A stretch of 64,000 bases of DNA, from NCBI GenBank assembly GCA_964565615.1, contig CAZMFO010000003.1, forward strand, positions 1-64,000. Reading direction: 5' to 3'. The first letter of the stretch is position 1, and every line of letters begins with the position of its first letter. Made by a program: the position numbers and the translations under genes. Positions 34,950 through 44,185 of this stretch are shown one piece after another. This DNA is from HK-STAS-PATE-36 sp964565615 (GTDB lineage: Bacteria; Patescibacteriota; Saccharimonadia; Saccharimonadales; JAGQNJ01). The notes under the pieces were generated by a model that did not search any database, was not told the DNA's origin, and saw only the letters and a program-made list of their open reading frames with translations.

Positions 34950-37900
34950 TAAAATCCAAACACCTTTCTTAGCGTATTAAGCACAATTGTCATGACGCTA
35001 TCTGATGCACGCCCAATAATGGCAGACTTTGATTCACCATGACCCATATTATCACTACTGTCCTTCGAAATAGGTTGAATACTATAGATCCTAGATGTAG
35101 GCAAGTCTGAAACAATCACAATATGCTCAGATGACATAGCTGTGTCCTCTGATGTTTTATTATTAAAAGTCTTGGTTTCTGACCCCTCAGTATATGCTAC
35201 TTGACTGGTAGCTGGCTCATCAGTCTTCCATGACACGACTATTTGTCCGCGGGCTTCTGCGCCAGCGCCCTTAATAGATGTTTCGATAGATATATCACTA
35301 ATTTTTGGAGGCCTTGTATCTAACGCAGTCTTAAAGTTTACCCTATCAGACTCTGCTAGATTTCCATCACCATCACGGCTCTGTGCAGACAGCGAATAAT
35401 TACTGTTGTCTTGCAAACCTTTAATAACTATTTCGTGATCTGTCTTCATTTGGTTGTCAGATATGTTGCTTGTACTGCCATTCTCAATTCCATAAATTAC
35501 TGCTGAAGTTGTGGGCACATTTGTTTTCCAGCTTACTTTTTGAGTACTTGTTGGCTGGTCCGGCATTGGCTGGAAGCGTAAATCAGAAATTCTTGGTCTA
35601 GGCGGGGTAGTGAAAGAGTAAATATCACCAGGATATTGACCACCTTCGGAATCTAATAAAATAATTCTGTAATAATACTTAACACCGTCCTCCAGATCGG
35701 GCAACTCTACTGTATATACTGACTCTTCTGTTGAGGTATTTAATTCAACTCTACCGCCAAAGGACTCTGATTTACCATAATCAATACTTGCTTTTGTTGC
35801 ATCCTTAGAAGTAAATTGAACACTCGCGCTATTTAATCGTACTTTCGTTGTCTTTACGTCTTTAGCCACTGGTGCCGGTTTAGTCGTAAAGCTCATTTCT
35901 TGGTAGACTCCAGTATTACCGTCTTCATCAGTCCAACGGGCTACAAAGTAGTATGTAGTACCGGCATCCAGGTTATCCATGTCTAGAATATGGCTAGTAA
36001 CCTGGGACGAATTACTGATTTCACTAGCAAAATATTGTCCACGAGACTTGCCGATCGCCACCTTAGAGTCACTTTCACGATTCGTAGACCATTGAATACG
36101 TGCTTTTTTAGTTGTAACATTCAAAATCTCAGGCTTCGCTACAACATCTGCCGGTTCCGTAAACTTACCGGTCGGATACATATTGACTATGGTACTGTAA
36201 GCCCCACAATTATTAGCACTATCGCAAGCACGTATCTTGTAATAGTATCGCATCTGAGGAATTCCACCATCTACAAAGCTTAACCCTGCAGTTGTAGCAA
36301 TTTGGCCGAAATTCTGGTTATCTATTGATCGATAAATCTTATAGTTTGACACACCGGAGCCCGTGCTCTCTGGTGGCGCCCAAGACAAAGCTATCTTCCA
36401 GTTTGATGTTGATTTTGTTGAAATATCAGCAATCTCTATATTCGTCGGCATCCCTGGCGCAGCAGTATTCGCCGTAAAGGTTGCGCTAGCATATGTAGCA
36501 TAGTTTATGTTACCCGCTTCGTCCTTGGCTACTACATAAAAAGTATTTTCACCGGGCTGTGTCGCGTATGGTCCAGACGGAATAGTTGTCACTCCTGCAT
36601 TAGTAAAATTACATGTATTTACGGTAGGCAGAGTATTAACTGTGTAGCAATATTCCAAAGCCGAGCTTGGCCCAACAAAAGTATCAGGCTGATTCCAACT
36701 AAAAGCGAAAGAGTTTGTAGTATTTGTGGCTGGAGTAACGGTAGCATTTCGAGGCGAAGAAGGCGCAGATGTATTGATTTTGATTACTGCAGTAGCATAA
36801 GAGGTCGAGAAGTTGCCTGCCTGATCAACGGTTCTAAAGTAGACAATATTATTACCTTCAATTAAATTTGGATAATCATAGGTTGCATCTGTACGATAAC
36901 TACCATTATTTGGCAAAATATCGCTTACGTCCTGGTTGCCATTATGACTAGCCCCAAACCATGTACCGTCACCAATCTTATATTGCAAACCAAGAACACC
37001 TGAATGGCTGTCACTCACTGAACCATTACCACTAGTATTCCAAGTCAAACTGACATCGCGCGATGGTAAAAATTGTGATGGGGCAGACACAAAACCAAGG
37101 GTAGCAGGGGCAGTATTATCAAAACGAAAGGTAAACTGTTCAGATGACCCAGTGAAGACATTATCCGAATTATCTATTGCCTTGATATTTAAATAATATG
37201 GATTAGTTGATGATACTAAACCACTACCAACCAAGCTCGCTACCGACATATCAAGATACGTAGAATCAACTGTAAAGGCGCATTTGTTATCGGTTTGGAT
37301 CGGACTGGTTCCGAGAACTCCTTTGTCAGTTTCAGGATCTGCATTTTGATCTTGTCCTAGGTATAAACAATACCCTTTAATGCCAGTAGCACCTGGATTG
37401 CTATCGTCTGAACCAGCACCCCACGAAAAGTATGGTGTGGTGGTATTTACCCAATCATTACTGGCGATTACCTGGCCACCCTGGGATTTACGCATCTCAA
37501 TATCACGCGCATTGTCTGTTGGTGGATTGACGTCTGGGTTAATCGTGACTGTAATACCGTTTACCGCTATAGCCTGAGAGCCATTGCTCGCCAAATATGC
37601 TCGCCATTTGAACTGCCGTGTACCGATCGGCAACGAACCAATGTGATCATTCACCTCCTGAGCGGTATTTCGATCACTTGACCCGGCAGACACCCATGCA
37701 GACCCATTCCAGAATAGCCACGTTGTACCATTGTCGGTCGATATTTGATAATAAATTTCCCCACCATTCTTGGTAGCATCTTCTTCGAAGGTTTTCCAGC
37801 TGGCAACCGCCGGTGGATTAAATGCTTGATTGGATTCAATAGTTGGTAAGTCCGTAGCGTAACGTTTGCCGATGAAGCTCGCTCCACCGTTTGTGGTTCC

Positions 37901-40900
37901 AGCAATCATGCTATTTGAGTCTTTAATCTTCATGGAGTTAAATTCTTGACTAGCCAAGTCTGGTTTTGTGCCTTTATCTATAATCTCACCTACGGACGGT
38001 GTGTTGATGTTGATACCGTCCAACCGCACTATCCTACCGTCATCAGGGGTGCCCATATTAGAAACTTGATAATATGATCCCGAAGAAGTGCCGACACCGC
38101 CATGACGAATTTGAGTTGGTACTAACTCAGGAGCGCTTGTATTGTAAAGCTGTAACTCCGACACAGCTAGCTGTTGCGTATTGGTAGGCATATAAGGATA
38201 GCGAATTCTAATATAGCGAGTCGTGGTGAGCGAGAAGGCGACATCGTGATTGGCCCTATAATAACCATCGGCCACAAATGAAGGATAGGAGTAATTGCTA
38301 ACAGATGACAGCTGGCTAACTGTGCCCGTAGAAAAATGGGATTGATAACTCTTCATCTCCTTCACGCCAAATGCCACAGAGTTATTTACCATAGAAGAAA
38401 CTTTGATGCGATATGCTTTAGCCGTCGTAGTATTAAACGTTGTAAGCCTATTGAGTTGAGTATTATTCGTAACATTTTCAAGTTGTGCTACATTTCCAGT
38501 CTCGAACATACTTGAGTAGGCTGCAAAGTTATTGACTCTCGGCGCTGCATTGGGATTATAGGTCTCCGTAACCATTATTCTGATATAACGAGCAGTTATA
38601 TCGTTATCAAAAACAATACGACTACCAGCGACCATAGCATTTGTAATAGTTTTAGCGGTCGTCCAGTTCGTATTGTCGCTACTATAGTCAATAGTATAGT
38701 TTTTTGGAGCTCTAGCTAGTTCTCCACAATACCACTCAACACCCCTCATTACGACGCTACTTCCGTAATCGATAGCTAAGTATTGAGGCACACTCACGCT
38801 CGGTGCAGTATAGGCAACCCAACCCGTTCCCATTGTGCTATCGATAGACTTATCAGCATTGTAAGACGAGTTATTGTTGTAATACGATGAGGCAGTTGCG
38901 CTTACCGGCGTAAGCTTGTTTGTTGTTATATCGCTCTTTTCTATTACATAATCTTTGGGGATTCTAGACGGATCATAAAAATGGAAATCTATAGCGCTAA
39001 GTTCCGTAGGTGAAGCAAAAGCTTGCTCTAGAATTTGAGGACCAGCATTTTGAGCGAATATAGGGTAAGATAAGAATCCCGTGGTATTGTCATTATCTGT
39101 CGCACGACCGGGACCATAAGTGGCTTCATTATTGTTAGTGCCTTGATTGGTTGACATCGTTGATGAAGGCGAAAGATTATTGCTTGTGCCCTTAGTGCTC
39201 GTTTCTACGACATAATTTTTTGGTGCGTAAGTCGCCGAAGATGCAAAGTTTTGTCGTAAGAAATTGAATGATTTATTCGAACCCAAATCAATTTCTAGCC
39301 ATTCGCTGTTCTCGCCTCCTGACCCCAGGTAATTATAGCCACTAGAATGGAATAGACTATCTATGTTACCATCTATGGCATTTGTGACAGCTTGTTGCAC
39401 TGGGTCAAAACGCGCTTTGATGGTTGAACCCGAGATCAGGTTAGATCCCCTAGTCGAATTGGTGAATGCGTTGATCGTACTATTGGTCGGGGTTGTGCGA
39501 TTCTCTTGAATAATTACCAAGCCCTCATCGGTGCCTACATAAATAGTATTATCGCCAACATTTACTGTAGAGGTATTCTCGGACACATCTATAGTATTAA
39601 AGGTTCGTGGAAACGCCATGCTTGGTCCATGTTGTGTAGAGCTAAACGGTTGTCCAAAGTCTATTGAGGCTGTGTATAGTGACCAATCCGTCGTTTGGTT
39701 TACGGCATTGTCTTTTACGAAGACTGAATTTGGTGCAGTCCAAGATACACTGCTATTTCCTCTGTATATTGCATACAGAGCACCGTCAGATGTTAGCTTT
39801 GAGTCGACAATAACATAGTTATTTCCCGCTGGTAATAGGTTGGTTTTAACAATGCTGACGGCGCCCTGTTCGTCTTTAATAATCTGTGCTGTCTTGTATG
39901 TTGTTGCGACTAAGTACACTTTTCCTGAGATGTATTTAGAATCAATGCTCCTAATTGCTTGGTCAGCCAGCGCCGGAGATGTAGAAGTAGAATACCTCAC
40001 GGTTCCAAGGGCTGTGTTGTTGGTCATGGCGCTGACTTGCCATCTATATATTCCGCCGTTTTTGCCAGCATATAAATAACCGTTTTCGACAGTAATGGTC
40101 GGGAACCCGCCTCCAGCCGTTACGTAGGCGGTGCGTTGCCAAGTGTCTTGGCGAATTACATCGATCCCAAGGTCCGTCGATACAAAATAGTAGGTGTTGT
40201 CGGCAGCTACATCCAAAACATTGTTCGATTGCAACTGCCCATCTGCCACACTAAAGTTCTTTACCGCATCTCGCAGCGATAAACGTAGTTTATTGTCATT
40301 TGGTTCAACTTTAGAATTATCATAGCTATAGTTACTAGGTGTCGTAAAGTTCCATGTAAAAGAGGTTTCTATAGCATACGAACGTGCACTGATCCCAAGC
40401 ATTATCAAACATGCCACTATCATTGATCCGACAATTGATTTATTGCGATAGCCGGAATTATTCCACTTACCATACCATGAAAACCGAGTCATAAAATATC
40501 GGTGTAATTTATAAATAACTTTTTTTGTATATATTAAAACAGCTCCAATAAAACGCCCACAATAAGAGTTGTTAAGTTTCGATATTATTGATGCTAGAGA
40601 TTTATACATACCTGAATTCTTAAGAATATTTACTACTCTTTTCAAATACATGTGAACATTGCCAAAAATAATACTCCAATATTTTGACAACAGAACAAAA
40701 GTCTTAGATTTTCGTATCCTTGATAACAATAAAACACAAAATCTTCTTAATCTATCTAAAAGTTTATGAACAATCTTTGCTATTCGTACAACAAAAAAAC
40801 TAAGAAATTTAAGAAAAATTAATGCCGTATTAACAAAAATTCTCAAGCCTTTAACTATCTTGACTAAAACAAGTCTAGCTCTGTTCTTAATTTTTATGCT

Positions 40901-40960
40901 ATATTGATTAATAAACAAATTACACCTCGCGAATAATAAGTCGTGACTTAACTGAATCAT
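34949..40960 (-). CDS. Giant surface protein with discoidin-like and FN3 repeats
   Basis: 2003 residues. Residues 1-170 are an unusual Lys/Arg- and Ile/Leu-rich region, then a membrane/signal helix (175-192) ending in ARSYA. Beyond lie a propeller-like region (~230-480) and two F5/8-type C (discoidin-like) units around ~550 (WLEIDLGSN) and ~727 (YLAIDYGSS). Further copies appear degraded. Ig-like segments (~1100-1480) and at least four FN3 domains (~1500-1980; YKIYRSIDNQNF, YYFVARWTDEDGN) follow. No catalytic motif; an adhesin or glycan-binding role is inferred. An alternative TTG start at codon 15 has an SD (GAGGTG). It is coupled to a MacB-like transporter. Confidence 0.85.
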   Translation of the reverse strand: MIQLSHDLLFARCNLFINQYSIKIKNRARLVLVKIVKGLRIFVNTALIFLKFLSFFVVRIAKIVHKLLDRLRRFCVLLLSRIRKSKTFVLLSKYWSIIFGNVHMYLKRVVNILKNSGMYKSLASIISKLNNSYCGRFIGAVLIYTKKVIYKLHRYFMTRFSWYGKWNNSGYRNKSIVGSMIVACLIMLGISARSYAIETSFTWNFTTPSNYSYDNSKVEPNDNKLRLSLRDAVKNFSVADGQLQSNNVLDVAADNTYYFVSTDLGIDVIRQDTWQRTAYVTAGGGFPTITVENGYLYAGKNGGIYRWQVSAMTNNTALGTVRYSTSTSPALADQAIRSIDSKYISGKVYLVATTYKTAQIIKDEQGAVSIVKTNLLPAGNNYVIVDSKLTSDGALYAIYRGNSSVSWTAPNSVFVKDNAVNQTTDWSLYTASIDFGQPFSSTQHGPSMAFPRTFNTIDVSENTSTVNVGDNTIYVGTDEGLVIIQENRTTPTNSTINAFTNSTRGSNLISGSTIKARFDPVQQAVTNAIDGNIDSLFHSSGYNYLGSGGENSEWLEIDLGSNKSFNFLRQNFASSATYAPKNYVVETSTKGTSNNLSPSSTMSTNQGTNNNEATYGPGRATDNDNTTGFLSYPIFAQNAGPQILEQAFASPTELSAIDFHFYDPSRIPKDYVIEKSDITTNKLTPVSATASSYYNNNSSYNADKSIDSTMGTGWVAYTAPSVSVPQYLAIDYGSSVVMRGVEWYCGELARAPKNYTIDYSSDNTNWTTAKTITNAMVAGSRIVFDNDITARYIRIMVTETYNPNAAPRVNNFAAYSSMFETGNVAQLENVTNNTQLNRLTTFNTTTAKAYRIKVSSMVNNSVAFGVKEMKSYQSHFSTGTVSQLSSVSNYSYPSFVADGYYRANHDVAFSLTTTRYIRIRYPYMPTNTQQLAVSELQLYNTSAPELVPTQIRHGGVGTSSGSYYQVSNMGTPDDGRIVRLDGININTPSVGEIIDKGTKPDLASQEFNSMKIKDSNSMIAGTTNGGASFIGKRYATDLPTIESNQAFNPPAVASWKTFEEDATKNGGEIYYQISTDNGTTWLFWNGSAWVSAGSSDRNTAQEVNDHIGSLPIGTRQFKWRAYLASNGSQAIAVNGITVTINPDVNPPTDNARDIEMRKSQGGQVIASNDWVNTTTPYFSWGAGSDDSNPGATGIKGYCLYLGQDQNADPETDKGVLGTSPIQTDNKCAFTVDSTYLDMSVASLVGSGLVSSTNPYYLNIKAIDNSDNVFTGSSEQFTFRFDNTAPATLGFVSAPSQFLPSRDVSLTWNTSGNGSVSDSHSGVLGLQYKIGDGTWFGASHNGNQDVSDILPNNGSYRTDATYDYPNLIEGNNIVYFRTVDQAGNFSTSYATAVIKINTSAPSSPRNATVTPATNTTNSFAFSWNQPDTFVGPSSALEYCYTVNTLPTVNTCNFTNAGVTTIPSGPYATQPGENTFYVVAKDEAGNINYATYASATFTANTAAPGMPTNIEIADISTKSTSNWKIALSWAPPESTGSGVSNYKIYRSIDNQNFGQIATTAGLSFVDGGIPQMRYYYKIRACDSANNCGAYSTIVNMYPTGKFTEPADVVAKPEILNVTTKKARIQWSTNRESDSKVAIGKSRGQYFASEISNSSQVTSHILDMDNLDAGTTYYFVARWTDEDGNTGVYQEMSFTTKPAPVAKDVKTTKVRLNSASVQFTSKDATKASIDYGKSESFGGRVELNTSTEESVYTVELPDLEDGVKYYYRIILLDSEGGQYPGDIYSFTTPPRPRISDLRFQPMPDQPTSTQKVSWKTNVPTTSAVIYGIENGSTSNISDNQMKTDHEIVIKGLQDNSNYSLSAQSRDGDGNLAESDRVNFKTALDTRPPKISDISIETSIKGAGAEARGQIVVSWKTDEPATSQVAYTEGSETKTFNNKTSEDTAMSSEHIVIVSDLPTSRIYSIQPISKDSSDNMGHGESKSAIIGRASDSVMTIVLNTLRKVFGF

Positions 40961-41162
40961 TCAATCAAATCAAGCTTATGTTTATTTTAACAAACTCTAC
41001 TTTACTCAGCAATAGTGATCAATGTATCAGAACATAATTTTTGTGTCATATCATTGCGACGTTTTTGCACAAATGTCATCTATTATTGCGAAAGCAAGGC
41101 GTTTTGTTTATAATACTCTCTCGTACTACCTTAGTTATACTTTGGTAGAAGTTAATTAATAA
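40961..41162. other. Intergenic region upstream of tRNA-Asn
   Basis: About 200 bp, AT-rich. TATAAT (41109-41114) and TATACT (41136-41141) are candidate -10 elements for the tRNA on the plus strand. No ORF seen. Confidence 0.5.
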
Positions 41163-41237
41163 TCCGGGGTAGCTCAGCGGTAGAGCGGGTGGCTGTTAAC
41201 CACTAGGTCGTAGGTTCGAATCCTATCCCCGGAGCCA
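41163..41237 (+). tRNA. tRNA-Asn (GUU)
   Basis: Acceptor TCCGGGG/CCCCGGA, anticodon loop CTGTTAA with GUU, T-arm GGTTCGAATCC, discriminator G and encoded CCA. Its last bases GAGCCA form part of the GAGCCAA core at which the recombinase element begins. The recombinase gene on the opposite strand reads into the T-arm of this tRNA. Confidence 0.97.
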
Positions 41238-42768
41238 AATTAGGACTTTTTAGGAATTGGTCGCCCATTCGGGCGGCTTTTTCTTTGGTTGCGCGGAGCG
41301 CAAGCCAGATGTTTTCTTGGGGGGAATTGGAATTAGGGCGCGGCAGGAGCCGCGCTTGTTTTCTAGATAAAAAGAGGTTCAATCCGTCAATTTCAGCAAA
41401 AGCAGATTTTATGGCTATCGGCTCGGCGTTTTCTGCTATTTTCTTGAGAGAAACAGCCATTTTTATCCACTGGCGCATAGGTTCAACCCACGCATTAGCG
41501 GCAAGCGTCAGCTTGCTAATTTGCTCGTCCAGTGACTTCTTTTCACTCATCAGCTCGGCTTGTTTAGCTTTGTAAGTTGGCTGGTCAATATCTTGGTCTA
41601 GGTAACTATCGAGAAGTCGCTGTAACTTGCCCTGTAAATTACGCACTTTATCTTGTGCCTGGGCTATAAATACGCCAGTAGTTCGCTCGGCTGTTTTTTC
41701 GTCCTCGTCCAGCATTTTATTAAGCGTGGTTGCCCACACACTCGGCAGGGCGTAGCTCTGCAATATGTCAGATAACTGCGCCACAAGTTGCGGTTCGGTT
41801 ACGGCAGGCTCTATGCATTTCATTATCTTGCTTTTGCGCGTGCAGCGGTAATAGGTGTATTCGTGTATATTACCGTTCTTCTGGTGTTTTACTTTCTTTT
41901 CGGCAGTAATCGCCATATTGCACGCACCGCAGGTCAGTAAACCGCACAAGGCTTGTGGTGCATTTGCGCCTTTTCGCGTGTGTCCGCGTTGCTCCAATAC
42001 GGACTGCACCGTGTCAAACAGTTTTTTGGACATAATCGGCGCATGCTTGCCCTCGTAGACTTCGCCAGCATATCTAAAATGTCCGTAATAAAACGGATTG
42101 GTCAGCATATATTTGATTTGGTCTTTTTTGAGGGGCAAGCCACCGCTGGTTTTTATGCTATTATCTGCGAAATAGTCAGCAATTTCCTGTAAACCTTTGT
42201 TGCCTTTGCTGTACAGCTCAAATGCAGATACAACCAGCGGCGCACGCCGTTTATCTATAACAATAGTGCGGGTACGTACATCATTTATGTAGCCAAGCGG
42301 TGCAAGTCCAGGCATTTCGCCCCGTCTGACTTTCTGGCGCAAACCACGCTTGGTGTTTTCGGACAAATTGTCTACATAGTATTTTGACTGACCAAACGCA
42401 ATAGACAGCATAAACTTTCCCTGCGATGTATTCTCAAACCAAAATGTCGGGAACTTTAATGACTGCAAATGCGTTTGGTCTAGCAAATACACAATTTGCC
42501 CGCCATCTACGCTGTTTCTAGCTAGTCTGTCAGGGTGCCAAGCAACAATGCCGCTGGCTTCGCCAGCTTCAATGCGTTTTAGCATTGATCCGAACTTCGG
42601 ACGACCTGGTATTTTAGCGGTGCGTTTTTCAATAATAGTGTCTACGATTTGCAAGCCGTTATCTCTAGCGTATTTCCGAAGTTCGGCAATTTGCGCCTCA
42701 ATGGACAAAACCTGTTTGTCCTCTACATCCGTACTCTTGCGAGCGTATAAAAAGTATTTTTCTTGCAT
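41203..42768 (-). CDS. Large serine recombinase (integrase)
   Basis: 521 residues. Resolvase catalytic domain with the nucleophile Ser in LYARKSTD (S12 region) and WHPDRLARN. A recombinase domain follows (GLAPLGYIND...TNPFYYGHFRYAGEVYEGKHAPI), then a zinc ribbon (CGLLTCGAC...YRCTRKSKIMKC) and a coiled coil (about 370-430). The last ~45 residues are encoded inside the 131-bp inverted repeat, and the final APGIGFEPTT is read from the tRNA-Asn complement. In the inner attP copy the same frame instead ends NLAQFYNEARTYFQRKV. SD GGGGG about 8 nt upstream. It mediates site-specific integration at tRNA-Asn. Confidence 0.93.
   Translation of the reverse strand: MQEKYFLYARKSTDVEDKQVLSIEAQIAELRKYARDNGLQIVDTIIEKRTAKIPGRPKFGSMLKRIEAGEASGIVAWHPDRLARNSVDGGQIVYLLDQTHLQSLKFPTFWFENTSQGKFMLSIAFGQSKYYVDNLSENTKRGLRQKVRRGEMPGLAPLGYINDVRTRTIVIDKRRAPLVVSAFELYSKGNKGLQEIADYFADNSIKTSGGLPLKKDQIKYMLTNPFYYGHFRYAGEVYEGKHAPIMSKKLFDTVQSVLEQRGHTRKGANAPQALCGLLTCGACNMAITAEKKVKHQKNGNIHEYTYYRCTRKSKIMKCIEPAVTEPQLVAQLSDILQSYALPSVWATTLNKMLDEDEKTAERTTGVFIAQAQDKVRNLQGKLQRLLDSYLDQDIDQPTYKAKQAELMSEKKSLDEQISKLTLAANAWVEPMRQWIKMAVSLKKIAENAEPIAIKSAFAEIDGLNLFLSRKQARLLPRPNSNSPQENIWLALRATKEKAARMGDQFLKSPNLAPGIGFEPTT
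41232..41362 (+). repeat. 131-bp inverted repeat R1, left copy
   Basis: Perfect reverse complement of 42929-43059. It encodes the recombinase C-terminus on the minus strand. It holds the tRNA-proximal terminator and two short palindromes (TTGCGC/GCGCAA and GCGCGGC/GCCGCGC). Confidence 0.95.
41262..41286 (+). terminator. Element-borne terminator after tRNA-Asn
   Basis: CGCCC-ATTC-GGGCG stem followed by GGC and a T-rich tract. It lies inside R1, so the element supplies the tRNA with a new terminator on integration. Confidence 0.75.
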
Positions 42769-42903
42769 AGTTTTACCCCCTAAAACTTAAATGACCGTCC
42801 TGGTGCAACCAACCTAGAAAGTCTAGATTGTCCAAGACGGCCATTTAAGCCCTCAAAAAATACAAATAGACTTTCACTGGTTGGTTGCTCTTTCATTATA
42901 CCA

Positions 42904-42924
42904 AGAAAAACCGCCTTTGGCGGT
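42904..42924 (-). terminator. Minus-strand terminator upstream of recombinase
   Basis: ACCGCC/GGCGGT stem with a 3-nt loop followed on the minus strand by TTTTCTT. It would insulate the recombinase gene from cargo transcription. Confidence 0.7.
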
Positions 42925-42928
42925 CTAA

Positions 42929-43059
42929 AAAACAAGCGCGGCTCCTGCCGCGCCCTAATTCCAATTCCCCCCAAGAAAACATCTGGCTTGCGCTCCGCGC
43001 AACCAAAGAAAAAGCCGCCCGAATGGGCGACCAATTCCTAAAAAGTCCTAATTTGGCTC
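42929..43059 (-). repeat. 131-bp inverted repeat R1, right copy
   Basis: Perfect reverse complement of 41232-41362. Its last 7 bases (TTGGCTC) are shared with the start of the 178-bp repeat, forming an intact attP-like junction. Confidence 0.95.
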
Positions 43060-43230
43060 AATTTTACAACGAAGCTCGAACCTATTTCCAGCGCAAAGTG
43101 TAACCCAAGCCTCGCCGCCTGTTTTGGCAAAGCCAAAACGCGCCCCGCCAGAAAAAACCAGCCTTTGCATTTTTGGATTTTCCCCCGCCGAATTTCTTTT
43201 TTAATTTGGAAAAGGTTGGTTTTTCTGTCG
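43053..43230 (+). repeat. 178-bp inverted repeat R2, left copy
   Basis: Perfect reverse complement of 44941-45118. Contains the 8-bp palindrome GTTTTGGC-AAA-GCCAAAAC (43121-43139) and the TCGAACCTA sequence that is also present in the tRNA-Asn T-arm complement. Confidence 0.95.
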
Positions 43231-43244
43231 AGTGCGCTCGGCGT

Positions 43245-43766
43245 TTACGCCGACATTTGGGCTTTTGTTGCTTTCAATAACGCAAGGTCGCGTTTTTGAA
43301 TAAACTTGCCCTCGTAATTTGTAGGCTGGTCTTGCTCCAGTAGTGAAATGGCTGTGTCTATATTATCAGTCCAAACTATTGAAAATTGCTCTCGCAATTC
43401 TTTCTCGGTAAAGTCTGGTTCTCCTTTTTCTCCAATTTGCTTGGCAATAAAGCAGTAAGAAGTTTGTTTGAGTTCAAATTGATCTCTGTATTCAATAATC
43501 TCGCCAACTTCGCCAGTAACTTCTGCTTTACAGCCAATTTCTTCAAGCAATTCGCGTTCTAATGCAGTTGGTACATCTTCGCCATCATCAATACCGCCAC
43601 CAGGCAATTTGTGATAATCGTGAAGCCCGACACGCAAGAGCGCAATTTTTCCTGCACTATCTGATACAACTGCTCTTGCTGCTTCACGATTTCTAAAATT
43701 GCCAGTTTCTATAGCTGGTGCGTCAGGGTTTATGTCCTGTTCGTGAATTGTGAGTATGTTTTTCAT
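43245..43766 (-). CDS. Nudix hydrolase
   Basis: 173 residues. A full Nudix box, GGGIDDGEDVPTALERELLEEIG, follows RVGLHDYHKLP, with a short N-terminal extension. Nudix enzymes hydrolyse nucleoside diphosphates linked to another moiety; the substrate is not predictable. The ATG overlaps the HIT gene stop by 4 nt. The stop codon lies in a 7-bp palindrome (43238-43253) that may help terminate. It is cargo of the recombinase element. Confidence 0.92.
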   Translation of the reverse strand: MKNILTIHEQDINPDAPAIETGNFRNREAARAVVSDSAGKIALLRVGLHDYHKLPGGGIDDGEDVPTALERELLEEIGCKAEVTGEVGEIIEYRDQFELKQTSYCFIAKQIGEKGEPDFTEKELREQFSIVWTDNIDTAISLLEQDQPTNYEGKFIQKRDLALLKATKAQMSA

Positions 43767-44185
43767 AGACTAGTAAGTTTCTGCTTAATTTTATTAAATT
43801 CGTCCTGCGTTAATTCAATAGCCTCCAGTTCTGTTTTGAGTGGCCAGTCTTTATCGTTGAACTCTTTTCCACCTATAACAACGGGTCTTGAATATCGCGG
43901 CACAAAATGGAAATGAACATTTGGGTCTTTCATCATCAGTGCCAAATAATTAAACTTTTCTGCGCCAAAGGCGTTGCGTAGCAACTCTTCTGCGTCTTTT
44001 GCGACAGTGGCAAACTCTGCCCACTCGTCAGATGTCAAACCGCCCAGATCTGTAGCCTCTGATTTTGCGGCAAGCACTAGGCTTCCGATAGTTATCTGTT
44101 TTGGTCTCAGCAACACAACCCAATGCGCGTATTCTCTCATGAGTGTGCCTGGGTAGCCGAAAGTCTTAATAGTGATGTTCATCAT
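43763..44185 (-). CDS. HIT-family protein
   Basis: 140 residues. The histidine-triad motif appears as NVHFHFVPRY, a shortened HxHxxx variant in which the third His is not evident and Pro-Arg-Tyr follows. KFNYLALMMKDP upstream matches the HIT core. HIT proteins are nucleotide hydrolases or transferases acting on phosphoramidates or dinucleoside polyphosphates. Coupled by ATGA overlaps to both the SGNH gene upstream and the Nudix gene downstream. Confidence 0.8.
   Translation of the reverse strand: MMNITIKTFGYPGTLMREYAHWVVLLRPKQITIGSLVLAAKSEATDLGGLTSDEWAEFATVAKDAEELLRNAFGAEKFNYLALMMKDPNVHFHFVPRYSRPVVIGGKEFNDKDWPLKTELEAIELTQDEFNKIKQKLTSL

Noticed and set aside
42780..43103. ORFs in both strands across the right R1 copy
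   Set aside because: The plus-strand one is the duplicated recombinase C-terminus without its N-terminus; the minus-strand one is its antisense shadow. Neither has a ribosome-binding site.
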